From positions 1 through 64,000 of the forward strand of contig NZ_LWQS01000093.1 of assembly GCF_001650695.1 (NCBI RefSeq): 64,000 nucleotides of DNA, in the 5' to 3' direction. The notes below the pieces were generated by a model, which saw only the letters and a program-made list of their open reading frames with translations, searched no databases and had not been told where the DNA came from. The position numbers were made by a program, and so were the translations under genes. Of this stretch, positions 44,408-53,732 are shown piece after piece. Every line of letters starts with the position of its first letter. The stretch's first letter is position 1. Source of the stretch: Chloroflexus islandicus. Its GTDB lineage: Bacteria > Chloroflexota > Chloroflexia > Chloroflexales > Chloroflexaceae.

Positions 44408-45243
44408 TCGACGATTGGATTCTGCGGGTCGAGCAGCTCTCGAAGCACTTTGGGCCAACCTGCCCCGATTGCCGCCGCCTGACCGGCCCCGACACCGGTC
44501 GCTCGCAGTGCCCGCGCTGTGGGACGGTCTGGGCCTGTGTTGAGGCGAACTTGCAATTGAACGCGGGTGAAGTGTTGGGCATCGTCGGCGAGAGCGGCAG
44601 CGGCAAGAGCACCCTGTTGCAGATGATCTATCTGGCCCTGCGCCCCGACAGCGGCCACATCTGGTACCGCGACAACGGCGGGCCGCCGCGCGACCTCACT
44701 ACCCTCGACCGCTACGAAGCGCGGCTGTTCCGCAACACCAAACTCGGCATTGTTTACCAGCGCCCCGAACTGGGCTTAAACATGCGCTTTTCGGTAGGAG
44801 GCAATGTCGCCGAAAAGCTGCTGCTGGCCGAATGGCGGCACTTTGGCCGCATCCGCGCCCGCACCGCCGAATTGATGGTCAAAACCGAACTGCCGCCGGA
44901 ACGGATCGACGACGAACCGCCGACCTTCAGCGGCGGCATGTTGCAGCGCGTACAGATCGCCAAGGCGCTCGCTAGCCGGCCCAGCCTATTGCTGCTCGAC
45001 GAAATCACTAGCGGGCTCGATGTCTCGGTGCAAGCCCGCGTGCTCGACCTGCTGCGCCGGATTCAGTGGGAAGACCGGATCACCATGCTGCTGGTATCGC
45101 ACGATCTCGGCGTGGTGCGCCAACTGGCCCGCCGCACGATTGTGATGAAGAACGGCCACATTGTCGAAGCGGGGTTGACCGACCAAATCCTCGAAGACCC
45201 GCAGCACCCGTACACCCAACTGCTGGTCTCGTCGGCGTTGTAA
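44404..45243 (+). CDS. phnK: C-P lyase ABC-type subunit PhnK with zinc-ribbon insert
   Basis: ABC-ATPase-like protein that binds PhnJ and is needed for the C-P lyase. Walker A 'GESGSGKSTLL', signature 'FSGGMLQRVQIAKAL' and Walker B 'LLLLDEITSGLD' are intact. An insert at about 20-41 has two CX2C pairs (CPDC...CPRC), a zinc-ribbon that enterobacterial PhnK lacks. The start at 44404 overlaps phnJ. 279 residues. A longer frame upstream is only read-through in the phnJ region. Confidence 0.93.
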   Translation: MIDDWILRVEQLSKHFGPTCPDCRRLTGPDTGRSQCPRCGTVWACVEANLQLNAGEVLGIVGESGSGKSTLLQMIYLALRPDSGHIWYRDNGGPPRDLTTLDRYEARLFRNTKLGIVYQRPELGLNMRFSVGGNVAEKLLLAEWRHFGRIRARTAELMVKTELPPERIDDEPPTFSGGMLQRVQIAKALASRPSLLLLDEITSGLDVSVQARVLDLLRRIQWEDRITMLLVSHDLGVVRQLARRTIVMKNGHIVEAGLTDQILEDPQHPYTQLLVSSAL

Positions 45244-45258
45244 TCAAGGCTACGCACT

Positions 45259-45945
45259 ATGAGCCACCCACTGCTTGAAATCCGTAACCTGCACAAATCC
45301 TTCACCCTGCACCTGATCGACGGGCGCGAAATCACGCCGGTGCGTGACGTCAACCTCAGCGTCGCCGCCGGCGAACACCTGCTCATCTACGGACGCAGCG
45401 GCATGGGCAAGACCAGCATCCTCAAGTGCATCTACCGCACCTACCTACCGACTTCCGGCCAGATCTGGTTTGACTCGCACCAATTTGGTCGCATCGACCT
45501 CAGCCGCGCCGCCGAGAGCGTCATCCTCAGCCTGCGCGAGCGCGAGATCGGCTTCTGCTCGCAATTCTTGCGTGTCCTGCCGCGCGTATCGGCGCTCGAC
45601 ACCCTCTGCGAGCCGCTCTACCGGCAGGGAATGGATCGCGCCACCGCGCAAGAGATTGGCCGGGAATGGCTGCAGCGGCTCGGCATCTCGCCGGCGCTCT
45701 GGCAAGCCAGCCCGCTCACCTTCAGCGGCGGCGAACAACAGCGAATCAATCTTGGCCGAGCCTTTATTGCCCGCCCACGCCTGCTGCTGCTCGACGAACC
45801 AACCGCCAGCCTCGACGAAGCGACCAAGCAGGTGGTGATCGCGATGATCCGGGCCGCCCAAGCCGAAGGCACCGCGATCATCAGCGTCTCGCACGACTTA
45901 GCCGGGCTAGGGGCACACGCCACCCGGCAATGGACGTTCGCGTAG
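45259..45945 (+). CDS. phnL: C-P lyase ABC-type subunit PhnL
   Basis: ABC-type subunit of the ribose-phosphonate forming complex. Walker A is 'GRSGMGKTSILK', the signature 'FSGGEQQRINLGRAF' and Walker B 'LLLLDEPTASLD'. Residues 'LNLSVAAGEHLLIYGRSGMG' are of the usual form. It has 228 residues. It follows phnK by 15 nt and is followed by a 2-kb repeat island before phnM. Confidence 0.93.
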   Translation: MSHPLLEIRNLHKSFTLHLIDGREITPVRDVNLSVAAGEHLLIYGRSGMGKTSILKCIYRTYLPTSGQIWFDSHQFGRIDLSRAAESVILSLREREIGFCSQFLRVLPRVSALDTLCEPLYRQGMDRATAQEIGREWLQRLGISPALWQASPLTFSGGEQQRINLGRAFIARPRLLLLDEPTASLDEATKQVVIAMIRAAQAEGTAIISVSHDLAGLGAHATRQWTFA

Positions 45946-47962
45946 GGTGCGAGTGCGATTGCGAGGGGGGCGTTTGTCATTGCGAGGGGACATTTGTCAT
46001 TGCGAGGGCGCGCTAGCGCCCGAAGCAATCTCCCGCGTCAGCGCCTACGAACGCTGTACGGGATAGGTTGCTGTCATTGCGAGGGGGCGTAGGGGCAGCG
46101 CGCCGCACTGCCTACGTCCCCGCAGCCATCTCCCCCTGCGGCGGAAAGGGGCGGCTCCCACGCTCGCGGGGGATTGCTTCGCCTCGCTCGCGCTCGGCTC
46201 GCAATGACAGTAGGAGGGCGGCGGTGCGCAAGGACAGAAGGAGAGTGAGGGGGCATGTCCGTTTGTCATTGCGAGGGGGCGTAGCCCCCGAAGCAATCTC
46301 CCGCTTCAGCGCCTACGAACGCTGTACGGGATAGGTTGCTGTCCTTGCGAGGGGGCGTAGGGATAGCGCGCCGCACTGCCTGCGTCCCCGCAGCCATCTC
46401 CCCCTGCGGCGGAAAGGGGCCGCTCCCGTGCTCGCGGGGGATTGCTTCGCCTCGCTGGCGCTCGGCTCGCAATGACAGTAGGGGGGCGAGGGGGCATTTG
46501 TCCTTGCGAGGGCGCGCTAGCGCCCGCAGCCATCTCCCCCTGCGGCGGAAAGGGGCCGCTCCCGTGCTCGCGGGGGATTGCTTCGCCGCCTCCGGCGGCT
46601 CGCAATGACAGGAGGAGGACGGCGGTGCGCAAGGACAATAGGAAAGCGGCGGCGCGCAAGGACAGTAGGGAAGCGAGGGGGCATGTCCGTTTGTCATTGC
46701 GAGGGCGCGCTAGCGCCCGAGGCAATCTCCCGCGTCAGCGCCTACGAACGCTGTACGGGATAGGTTGCTGTCATTGCGAGGGGGCGTAGGGGCAGCGCGC
46801 CGCACTGCCTGCGTCCCCGCAGCCATCGCCGCCTGCGGCGGAAAGGGGCTGCTCCCGTGCTCGGGGGGATTGCTTCGCCTCGCTGGCGCTCGGCTCGCAA
46901 TGACAGTAGGAGGGCGAGGGGGCGTAGGGGCAGCGCGCCGCACTGCCTGCGTCCCCGCAGCCATCTCCCCCTGCGGCGGAAAGGGGCGGCTCCCGTGCTC
47001 GTGGGGGATTGCTTCGCCTCGCTGGCGCTCGGCTCGCAATGACAGTAGGGGGGCGGCGGTGCGCAAGGACAGAAGGAGAGTGAGGGGGCATGTCCGTTTG
47101 TCATTGCGAGGGGGCGTAGCCCCCGAAGCAATCTCCCGCTTCAGCGCCTACGAACGCTGTACGGGATGGGTTGCTGTCCTTGCGAGGGGGCGTAGGGGCA
47201 GCGCGCCGCACTGCCTGCGTCCCCGCAGCAGTCTCCCCGGCGGAAAGGGGCCGCTCCCGTGCTCGCGGGGGATTGCTTCGCCTCGCTCGCGCTCGGCTCG
47301 CAATGACAGTAGGAGGGCGGCGGTGCGCAAGGACAATAGGAAAGCGGCGCGTCATTCTGTCATTGCGAGGGGGCGTGTCAGTTTGTCATTGCGAGGGGGC
47401 GCAGCCCCCGAAGCAATCTCCCGCTTCAGCGCCTACGAACGCTGTACGGGATGGGTTGCTGTCATGGCGAGGGGGCGTAGGGGCAGCGCGCCGCACTGCC
47501 TGCGTCCCCGCAGCCATCGCCGCCTGCGGCGGAAAGGGGCCGCTCCCGTGCTCGGGGGGGATTGCTTCGCCTCGCTGGCGCTCGGCTCACAATGACAGGA
47601 GGAGGGCGGCGGTGCGCAAGGACAATAGGAAAGCGGCGCGTCATTCGGTCATTGCGAGGGTTCGTGTTTGTTTGTCATTGCGAGGGCGCGCAGCGCCCGA
47701 AGCAATCTCCCGCTTCAGCGCCTACGAACGCTGTACGGGATGGGTTGCTGTCCTTGCGAGGGCGCGCAGCGCCCGAAGCAATCGCCGCCTTCGGCGGAAA
47801 GGGGCCGCTCCCGTGCTCGTGGGGGATTGCTTCGCCGCCTCCGGCGGCTCGCAATGACAAGTGGAAAGCGGCGGCACGCAAGAACAGTAGGGAAGCGGCG
47901 CGCAAGGACACTCCAACACCGGCAAGTCCATTATTCATGAACACATGATCACGAGGCAACCT
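45946..47962 (+). repeat. 2-kb island of family D repeats between phnL and phnM
   Basis: No gene seen. 'GCCTACGAACGCTGTACGGG' recurs six times, first near 46043 and last near 47718, with 270-430 bp between copies. Each unit has GTCATTGCGAGGG...GAAGCAATCTCCCGC, and an inverted partner GGGGGATTGCTTCGCC...GCTCGCAATGACAG. Between them lie GCCGCACTGCCTGCGTCCCC and CCTGCGGCGGAAAGGGGC words. The open frames here (up to 276 codons) run through the repeat in several phases and have no family resemblance. Confidence 0.9.
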
Positions 47963-49183
47963 ATGCAATATCTCTTCACCAACGCGACTGTTGTCTTACC
48001 CGATCGGGTCGTTGAAGCGGGTTGGGTGGTGATCGACCGGGGCCGGATCGGGGCGATTGGTCGCGGCGCGCACCCGTATGCGGCAACGATGCCGCAGTTT
48101 GACCTCGACGGGGCGTATTTGTTGCCCGGCCTGATCGACCTGCACTGCGACGCGATCGAAAAGCTGGTGCAACCCCGCCCCGGCGTTGAGATCGAAGCCG
48201 GGATTGCGCTCCACGCCGCCGACCGGCTCTTGCTGGGGTGCGGCGTGACCTGCCAATTCCACGCCCTATCGCTCGACGACGCCGAATTCGGTGTGCGCAG
48301 CGATCGCTTCGTCAGCGACTTCCTCCACCGGCTCAGCGCCGAACGGCACTGCGGCGCGCGCCATCTCGTGCATGCCCGGGTCGAGGTCAGCAGTGAGCGC
48401 GGCCTTGAGGCGCTGAAGACGATGCTGGGCCATCCCTTGTTGCGGCTGGTCTCGATCATGGATCACAGTCCGGGGCAAGGGCAATACACCACCGAAGCTG
48501 CGTTTCGCCATTACGTCGCCAAGACCACCGGGCGCAGCGAGGCCGAGATCGACGAACTGCTGGCCCGTAAGCGGGCGGCGCAGAGCGATGTGCCCAACCG
48601 GATCCGGCAAGTCATCGCGTGGGCAACGAAGTATGGCTTGCCGGTCGCCAGCCACGATGACGACACGCCTGAACGGGTGGCGCAGTGGGTGGAGTTGGGG
48701 GTCAAGATTGCCGAATTCCCCACCACCCTAGCCGCCGCCCAAGCGGCGCACGCCGCCGGGATGGCGGTGGGGATGGGGGCGCCGAACGTACTGCGCGGCA
48801 AGTCGAGCGGCGGCAACCTCAGCGCATTAACCGCGATCGAGGCCGGCGTCGTTGACTGGCTGTGCGCTGACTACTATCCGGCCTCGCTATTGCCGGTCAT
48901 CTTCCGCCTCGCCGACCGCGGCACCCTCAGCTTGCCCGCCGCAGTGGCGCTGGTCAGCCATCACCCGGCCCGCGCCGCCGGCATCGACCACCTGATCGGC
49001 AGCATCCAGCCGGGGCTAATCGCCGACCTGATCGTCGTGCGCCGGATGCCCGATCCGGTGGTGCAGCAGGTCTTTGTCAGCGGGAAGCCGGTGTACACCT
49101 TGCAGGAGCAGAACGAACCGCTACCCTTCCCCGACCGCCACCGGACGGGTGAAGAATTGCCGGCCCCACGCGAACATCGTTAG
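47963..49183 (+). CDS. phnM: Alpha-D-ribose 1-methylphosphonate 5-triphosphate diphosphatase PhnM
   Basis: Amidohydrolase-fold enzyme that removes pyrophosphate from the phosphonate ribose triphosphate. 'LIDLHCDAIEKLVQPRPGVE' (the metal HxD site), 'LVSIMDHSPGQGQ', 'SHDDDTPERV' and 'VGMGAPNVLRGKSSGGNLSA' match PhnM. The start at 47963 has GAGG six nt upstream; an earlier in-frame ATG at 47945 has no such site. 406 residues. Its 3' end overlaps the convergent membrane gene by 63 nt. Confidence 0.94.
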   Translation: MQYLFTNATVVLPDRVVEAGWVVIDRGRIGAIGRGAHPYAATMPQFDLDGAYLLPGLIDLHCDAIEKLVQPRPGVEIEAGIALHAADRLLLGCGVTCQFHALSLDDAEFGVRSDRFVSDFLHRLSAERHCGARHLVHARVEVSSERGLEALKTMLGHPLLRLVSIMDHSPGQGQYTTEAAFRHYVAKTTGRSEAEIDELLARKRAAQSDVPNRIRQVIAWATKYGLPVASHDDDTPERVAQWVELGVKIAEFPTTLAAAQAAHAAGMAVGMGAPNVLRGKSSGGNLSALTAIEAGVVDWLCADYYPASLLPVIFRLADRGTLSLPAAVALVSHHPARAAGIDHLIGSIQPGLIADLIVVRRMPDPVVQQVFVSGKPVYTLQEQNEPLPFPDRHRTGEELPAPREHR

Positions 49184-49642
49184 CAACGACCAGCGGATCA
49201 ACCCTTCGGGGCCGATGGCAAAGAGCAGCGCCAGCGGCACGCCGCTCAGCCAGCGGCCCCATTCGGGAGGCGGTTGACCATCAATCGCAAACATGCCGAA
49301 ATAGCGAATACTGTAGCCGTTAAAAATCCCGATTGCTTCGAGCGCCGCCACCGCCAGCCAAAAGATCAACGCCGAAGCGCCCCACCGCCGGGTGAGCGTG
49401 CCAGTTGGCCAAAAGATGATCTCAAGCAGACTGGCCAATACATACACGGTACCCAGCACAAGGATGGTCACGTAACCGCTGCTCTGCAAGGTCGAGATCA
49501 TCCAGATCACAAACCGTTGAAAACCCTCGCTATGACCCAGCAACCACTCGGTGATGAAGACATTGCTCTCGAACCACCACCAGCCGGCAAGGGGCAGCAT
49601 CGCAAAGGCCAGAAGCAATTTCAGATATCGCATAGCATTCAT
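49121..49642 (-). CDS. Small polytopic membrane protein, unknown function
   Basis: Not recognised. 173 residues with about four membrane segments ('LKLLLAFAMLPLAGWWWF', 'GYVTILVLGTVYVLASLLEII', 'ASALIFWLAVAALEAIGIF' and 'WLSGVPLALLFAIG'). Its stop lies 63 nt inside the opposite-strand phnM gene. The start is ATG 49642 or 49633; neither has a strong ribosome site. Confidence 0.55.
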   Translation of the reverse strand: MNAMRYLKLLLAFAMLPLAGWWWFESNVFITEWLLGHSEGFQRFVIWMISTLQSSGYVTILVLGTVYVLASLLEIIFWPTGTLTRRWGASALIFWLAVAALEAIGIFNGYSIRYFGMFAIDGQPPPEWGRWLSGVPLALLFAIGPEGLIRWSLLTMFAWGRQFFTRPVAVGEG

Positions 49643-49782
49643 TCATGAAGAGTAAAAAAACCAGCTCAATGATCATTATAGAGGCATGTTGCAGATTGCG
49701 CGGATCCGAGGTTTGGGTCTGGTAGCTGCCACCATTTACCCATCCTTACCCCAGCGTTGATGAACGCCTAACCGGATGCTGT

Positions 49783-49828
49783 TATAATATGAAGAGACGT
49801 TGCAATGTAACGTCTCTGTTTATTTTTT
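49783..49828 (+). promoter_or_regulatory. Promoter -10 and terminator-like leader hairpin
   Basis: TATAAT (49783-49788) is a perfect -10; the best -35 (TTGATG, 49757-49762) is 20 nt away, so spacing is poor. The predicted transcript would begin at a hairpin AGAGACGTT/AACGTCTCT (49793-49801 and 49809-49817; 7-nt loop) followed by GTTTATTTTTTC. This has the form of an intrinsic terminator placed before the next gene, so it could be an attenuator or a 5' stabilising stem. No plus-strand gene just upstream needs a terminator. Confidence 0.55.
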
Positions 49829-49847
49829 CATGAGGTGAGTGCTGCCT

Positions 49848-50270
49848 ATGTCTGCTATCACCGAAACGCTCGATCGCGTGTTTGACCGGCTGCTTTTGTT
49901 GCCGCCGCAGCCGGCGCTGCCGGCCCCGCCCGCAGAAGAAACGACTGATGAAGCAGAGCTTGACGACGCACCGCCGGCAACGCCGGGTGAGCGCGCCTTC
50001 AGCATCTCGCTCTTCATCTCGGCCACCCGCTGCACCCTGCAATACGTGCTCTTGCCAATCGTGTTGCCGCTCATCGGCCTCACCACCGACATCTCATTAC
50101 CACTGGTCATTCTGCTCGATCTGTTAGCAATCACGATGCTGGTGCGCAGCTTGCGTTACTTCTGGCAAACCCGGCACCCGCGCCGGTTTGATATGTTGCC
50201 GCTCTCATTGGTCATCCTATTTATCATCTTCTTCTCGTTAGGCTTTGATATTTGGCAATTAATCACGTAA
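49848..50270 (+). CDS. Small membrane protein, unknown function
   Basis: Not recognised. 140 residues from the ATG at 49848 (GAGGTGAG upstream). A charged, Pro-rich first 45 residues ('PPQPALPAPPAEETTDEAEL') is followed by three membrane segments ('ISLFISATRCTLQYVLLPIV', 'LPLVILLDLLAITMLV' and 'LPLSLVILFIIFFSLG'). It has a leader hairpin upstream and a terminator downstream, so it is a single-gene unit. Confidence 0.65.
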   Translation: MSAITETLDRVFDRLLLLPPQPALPAPPAEETTDEAELDDAPPATPGERAFSISLFISATRCTLQYVLLPIVLPLIGLTTDISLPLVILLDLLAITMLVRSLRYFWQTRHPRRFDMLPLSLVILFIIFFSLGFDIWQLIT

Positions 50271-50294
50271 CCCTATCCCCTCCGGCTGCACTGC

Positions 50295-50346
50295 CGCCTG
50301 CCGGTAGCCTTTTTCTCGCAAAGGAATGCCGGCAGGCGTTTCTTTC
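50295..50346 (+). terminator. Terminator hairpin after the 49.8-kb gene
   Basis: CGCCTGCCGG (50295-50304) pairs perfectly with CCGGCAGGCG (50329-50338) around a 24-nt loop that itself contains TTTTT; TTTCTTT follows. The U-rich tail favours intrinsic termination. Confidence 0.6.
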
Positions 50347-50426
50347 ACGGCTGCAACGGAATGTAGTAAACGCGGTATACTGGCGGCAGCGGAATCCACA
50401 ACACGGCATCCGGGCACACTACGATT

Positions 50427-53400
50427 ATGATTGACGATACTGCACCTGTACCCTCTCCGCTCTTAAATAGTGATGTCGTAGCTGCGACTCTCAACACGCT
50501 GCTGGAATGTATCGCCGAAATAGTCATCATTCTCGCGCCTGATCAAACCATCCGCTTTGCCAGCCCGGCTCTGACCAATCTGCTCGGCCATCCACCATCC
50601 CTTGTGGTCAACCGATCTATCTATGATTTCGTTCATTTCGACGACCATGACCTGTTGCGACACCATCTCGCCCAACTGGCCGATCGCCAATGCCAGCGCC
50701 AACCAATCCGGGTACGTCTACAGCATGCCGAAGGGGGCTGGCGCATCTTCGAGCTGCGGTGCTGTAACCGCCAGCACCAACCCGAGATAGGTGGAACCAT
50801 TCTCAGCGGCTATGATGTCACGGCGTTGCTCGCCGCCGATTATGCGCTGCGCAACAACGAACTTCGCTACCGCCAATTGCTCGAATTGGCCCCGCTGCTG
50901 ATCATGATCAGCAACTTTCCAGAGGGCATTATCCGCTACTGCAACCCAGCCGGCGCACGCATCTTTGGCGTGGATGATCCAGCCGAGCTGGTCAACCAAC
51001 CGCTGACCGAATTTCTCTCTGGCGAAGATCACGACCTGATGCGCCAGCGCCGTCAAGCGTTGCGCAACGGCCAACTCCTCCAACCGGCCCGGTACCACAT
51101 TTATGCCCGCGATCAGGTGGTGCGGGTGGTAGAAGTGCAAGGCACGTTGATCGAAGGCGCTGGTGAAATACAGGTCTTGACGATCGGCTACGATGTCACT
51201 GACCGGGAGGAAGCGGAACGGCAATTAAACTTGCGGGCGCGGGTGCTGTCGCAAATTCACGAGGCGGTGATCGTGACCGACCGCAGCGGCGCGATTGTCT
51301 ATCTCAACGAGATGGCGGCGTACCTCTACGGCGTGCAACCAGAAGCGATCATCGGCCAGCCGCTGAGCCGTCTGTTTACTGCCGAACCGTTGCCGTACCA
51401 ACCGGTGCAACCGTCGGTACAGAGCGTCAGCACAGGCTGGCGCGGTGAACTCATCCATCGCCTGCCAGATGGGCGGGCGATGATGGTTGATGTTAGCATT
51501 GATCCGCTCTACCACGACGAGCTGGCCAACGGCGGCGCGCTGATCGTAGTACGTGACATCACCGCGCGCAAACAGGCCGAAGAACGGTTGCGCCTGCTCG
51601 AGTCGGTGGTGGTGCATACCAACGACGCCGTGATTATTCTCGACGCTGAACCGCTTCATGCACCCGGCCCCTTTATTCGCTATGCCAACGCGGCCTGTAG
51701 CCAACTAACCGGCTATGCCACCAACGAGCTGATTGGCCGTAGCTTGCGCATCTTGCACGGCCCGGCCACCGATCCGGCGACGCTCAACCGGTTGTGGGAA
51801 GCAATGGAGCAACAGCAGCCAGCCCGCTTTGAATTGCTCTACTACACGCGCGCTGGCGAACCAATCTGGGTTGATCTCAGCTTGTCGCCAGTCACTGACG
51901 AATATGGCAAAGCAACGCATTTTATCGCCTTACACCGCGACATCAGCGCGCAAAAGCTAGCGGCATTCCTCGAACACGACCGCTCGGCGATTTTGGCCTT
52001 GTTGCTCCAACACGCACCAGTCACCGCCGTGCTGAACCGGCTGGTGACGCTGATCGAACGGCAACGACCCAACTGGCTGGTATGGGCTGAATTGGATGGG
52101 CACCCTACTGCTGCTAGCAAACCATTGGCTGATGAAGCCGAGCTGATTGGGTCGCGTCTGCGCCAGATGATCGCACGGCATAACCAAAAAGCGCCTATCA
52201 TACTTGATCTGCACACCTTTTGGGATCAGCTTAGCCATTTGAGTATCAGCAGCGGCTGGCTTTGGCCGCTAGCCAAAGCGCATGGCGCACTCGCCATCTT
52301 CCACCAACAAACCGATTGGTTAAGCGAGAGCGATCAAACGCTGTTGCGCGTCGCAACCGAACTCTTCAACTTGATCGCCGATCACGCCAACCTCAATGCG
52401 CAGCTCAACTATCAAGTGCGCTATGACGCGCTGACCGGCTTGCCGAACCGCAATTTGTTGCAAGAGCGGATTGATCTCGCCCTGCGCGATGCGCGCGAGC
52501 GACGCCATATTGTGGCGCTGCTCTTCATCGATCTCGATGGGTTTAAGCAGGTGAACGATTCGCTAGGCCACCCAATCGGTGATCGGTTCCTTAAACACGT
52601 CAGCAATGCCTTCGCTGCCTGCGCCCGCCCCCAAGATACGCTTGGCCGCATGGGAGGCGATGAGTTTCTCTTGCTGATGCCTGATCTGCCTGATGCGCGC
52701 TTGGCCGATATTGCCGCTCAACGCTTGCTTGATGCGTTGCAAACGCCGTTCCTTTACGATGGGCATGAATTGCGCTTAACCGCAAGCATCGGGATCAGTC
52801 TCTTTCCGCGCGATGGCGTCGATGTTGTGACCCTGCTCAAGAATGCCGACAGCGCCATGCACCGCGCCAAAGAACTTAAACGCAGCAGTTTTCTGCATTA
52901 CCGGCCCGAACATAGCCGGCGCGCCCATACCCGCCTCGCACTGGAAGCCCAACTGCGCCGCGCGCTGGAACGGCGCGAACTTGCGGTATACTACCAACCG
53001 CAATACGACTTGGTTAGCGAAAGCATCACCAGTGTCGAGGCGCTGGTGCGCTGGCACCATCCGCAACGCGGCCCGATTGCCCCCGGCGAGTTTGTCCCGA
53101 TTGCCGAAGAGAGTGATCTGATTATCGAGATTGGTTCGTGGGTGCTGCGCGAAGCCTGCCGGCAAGCAATGGCATGGCAACAGGCTGGCTATCCGCTCTT
53201 ACGCATCAGCGTCAACGTCTCGGCCCGCCAACTGTTGCGACCTGAGTTTGTAGCCGAAGTGGCAGCCGTCTTGCACGCCACCGGTCTGCCGGCCCAGTAT
53301 CTCGAACTAGAGATTACCGAAGGCGTGATGCTCGATGACCCGATCTACGCAGCGCGCCAGATCGACCAATTGCGCCACATGGGGGTGCGGATTGCGCTCG

Positions 53401-53732
53401 ACGATTTCGGCACCGGGTATTCATCGCTCGCCTATTTGCGCCAGCTCCGCCTCGATGCGCTCAAGATTGACCAAGCATTTGTGCGTGCCATTGATGAACA
53501 ACAAAGTGTTGTTACCAATAGCCGCGCTCTATTGCGCGCGATGATCAATTTGGCGCATAGCCTTGGACTGGCCGTCGTCGCTGAAGGGGTCGAAACCGAT
53601 GATCAGCGGGCCGCCTTGCTCAGTATGGGGTGCGATGTGTTGCAAGGCTACCTGATTGCCCACCCCATCCCCGCCGATGAGGTATGGCCCACGATTATGC
53701 GGTTGCAAGGGCGGCATACACCAACTGATTGA
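50427..53732 (+). CDS. Multi-PAS GGDEF-EAL c-di-GMP protein
   Basis: Predicted to make and/or degrade cyclic di-GMP in response to a signal. Four PAS-type modules lie between about 15 and 520 (for example 'IRFASPALTNLLGHPPSLVV', 'AVIVTDRSGAIVYLNEMAAY' and 'ANAACSQLTGYATNELIGRS'), then a GAF-like region (about 525-655). The diguanylate cyclase domain has an intact GGDEF at 743-747, and the phosphodiesterase an EAL at 871-873 ('VEALVRWHHPQRG') with 'DDFGTGYSSLAYLRQL' and 'EITEGVML'. No membrane segment is seen, so it is likely cytosolic. 1101 residues. Both motifs are intact, so the net activity cannot be judged. Confidence 0.93.
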   Translation: MIDDTAPVPSPLLNSDVVAATLNTLLECIAEIVIILAPDQTIRFASPALTNLLGHPPSLVVNRSIYDFVHFDDHDLLRHHLAQLADRQCQRQPIRVRLQHAEGGWRIFELRCCNRQHQPEIGGTILSGYDVTALLAADYALRNNELRYRQLLELAPLLIMISNFPEGIIRYCNPAGARIFGVDDPAELVNQPLTEFLSGEDHDLMRQRRQALRNGQLLQPARYHIYARDQVVRVVEVQGTLIEGAGEIQVLTIGYDVTDREEAERQLNLRARVLSQIHEAVIVTDRSGAIVYLNEMAAYLYGVQPEAIIGQPLSRLFTAEPLPYQPVQPSVQSVSTGWRGELIHRLPDGRAMMVDVSIDPLYHDELANGGALIVVRDITARKQAEERLRLLESVVVHTNDAVIILDAEPLHAPGPFIRYANAACSQLTGYATNELIGRSLRILHGPATDPATLNRLWEAMEQQQPARFELLYYTRAGEPIWVDLSLSPVTDEYGKATHFIALHRDISAQKLAAFLEHDRSAILALLLQHAPVTAVLNRLVTLIERQRPNWLVWAELDGHPTAASKPLADEAELIGSRLRQMIARHNQKAPIILDLHTFWDQLSHLSISSGWLWPLAKAHGALAIFHQQTDWLSESDQTLLRVATELFNLIADHANLNAQLNYQVRYDALTGLPNRNLLQERIDLALRDARERRHIVALLFIDLDGFKQVNDSLGHPIGDRFLKHVSNAFAACARPQDTLGRMGGDEFLLLMPDLPDARLADIAAQRLLDALQTPFLYDGHELRLTASIGISLFPRDGVDVVTLLKNADSAMHRAKELKRSSFLHYRPEHSRRAHTRLALEAQLRRALERRELAVYYQPQYDLVSESITSVEALVRWHHPQRGPIAPGEFVPIAEESDLIIEIGSWVLREACRQAMAWQQAGYPLLRISVNVSARQLLRPEFVAEVAAVLHATGLPAQYLELEITEGVMLDDPIYAARQIDQLRHMGVRIALDDFGTGYSSLAYLRQLRLDALKIDQAFVRAIDEQQSVVTNSRALLRAMINLAHSLGLAVVAEGVETDDQRAALLSMGCDVLQGYLIAHPIPADEVWPTIMRLQGRHTPTD

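Noticed and set aside
46765-47595. 276-codon open frame in the phnL-phnM spacer
   Set aside because: It is a run through family D repeats, internally repetitive, and has equal-length rivals in other frames; no ribosome site or family pattern.
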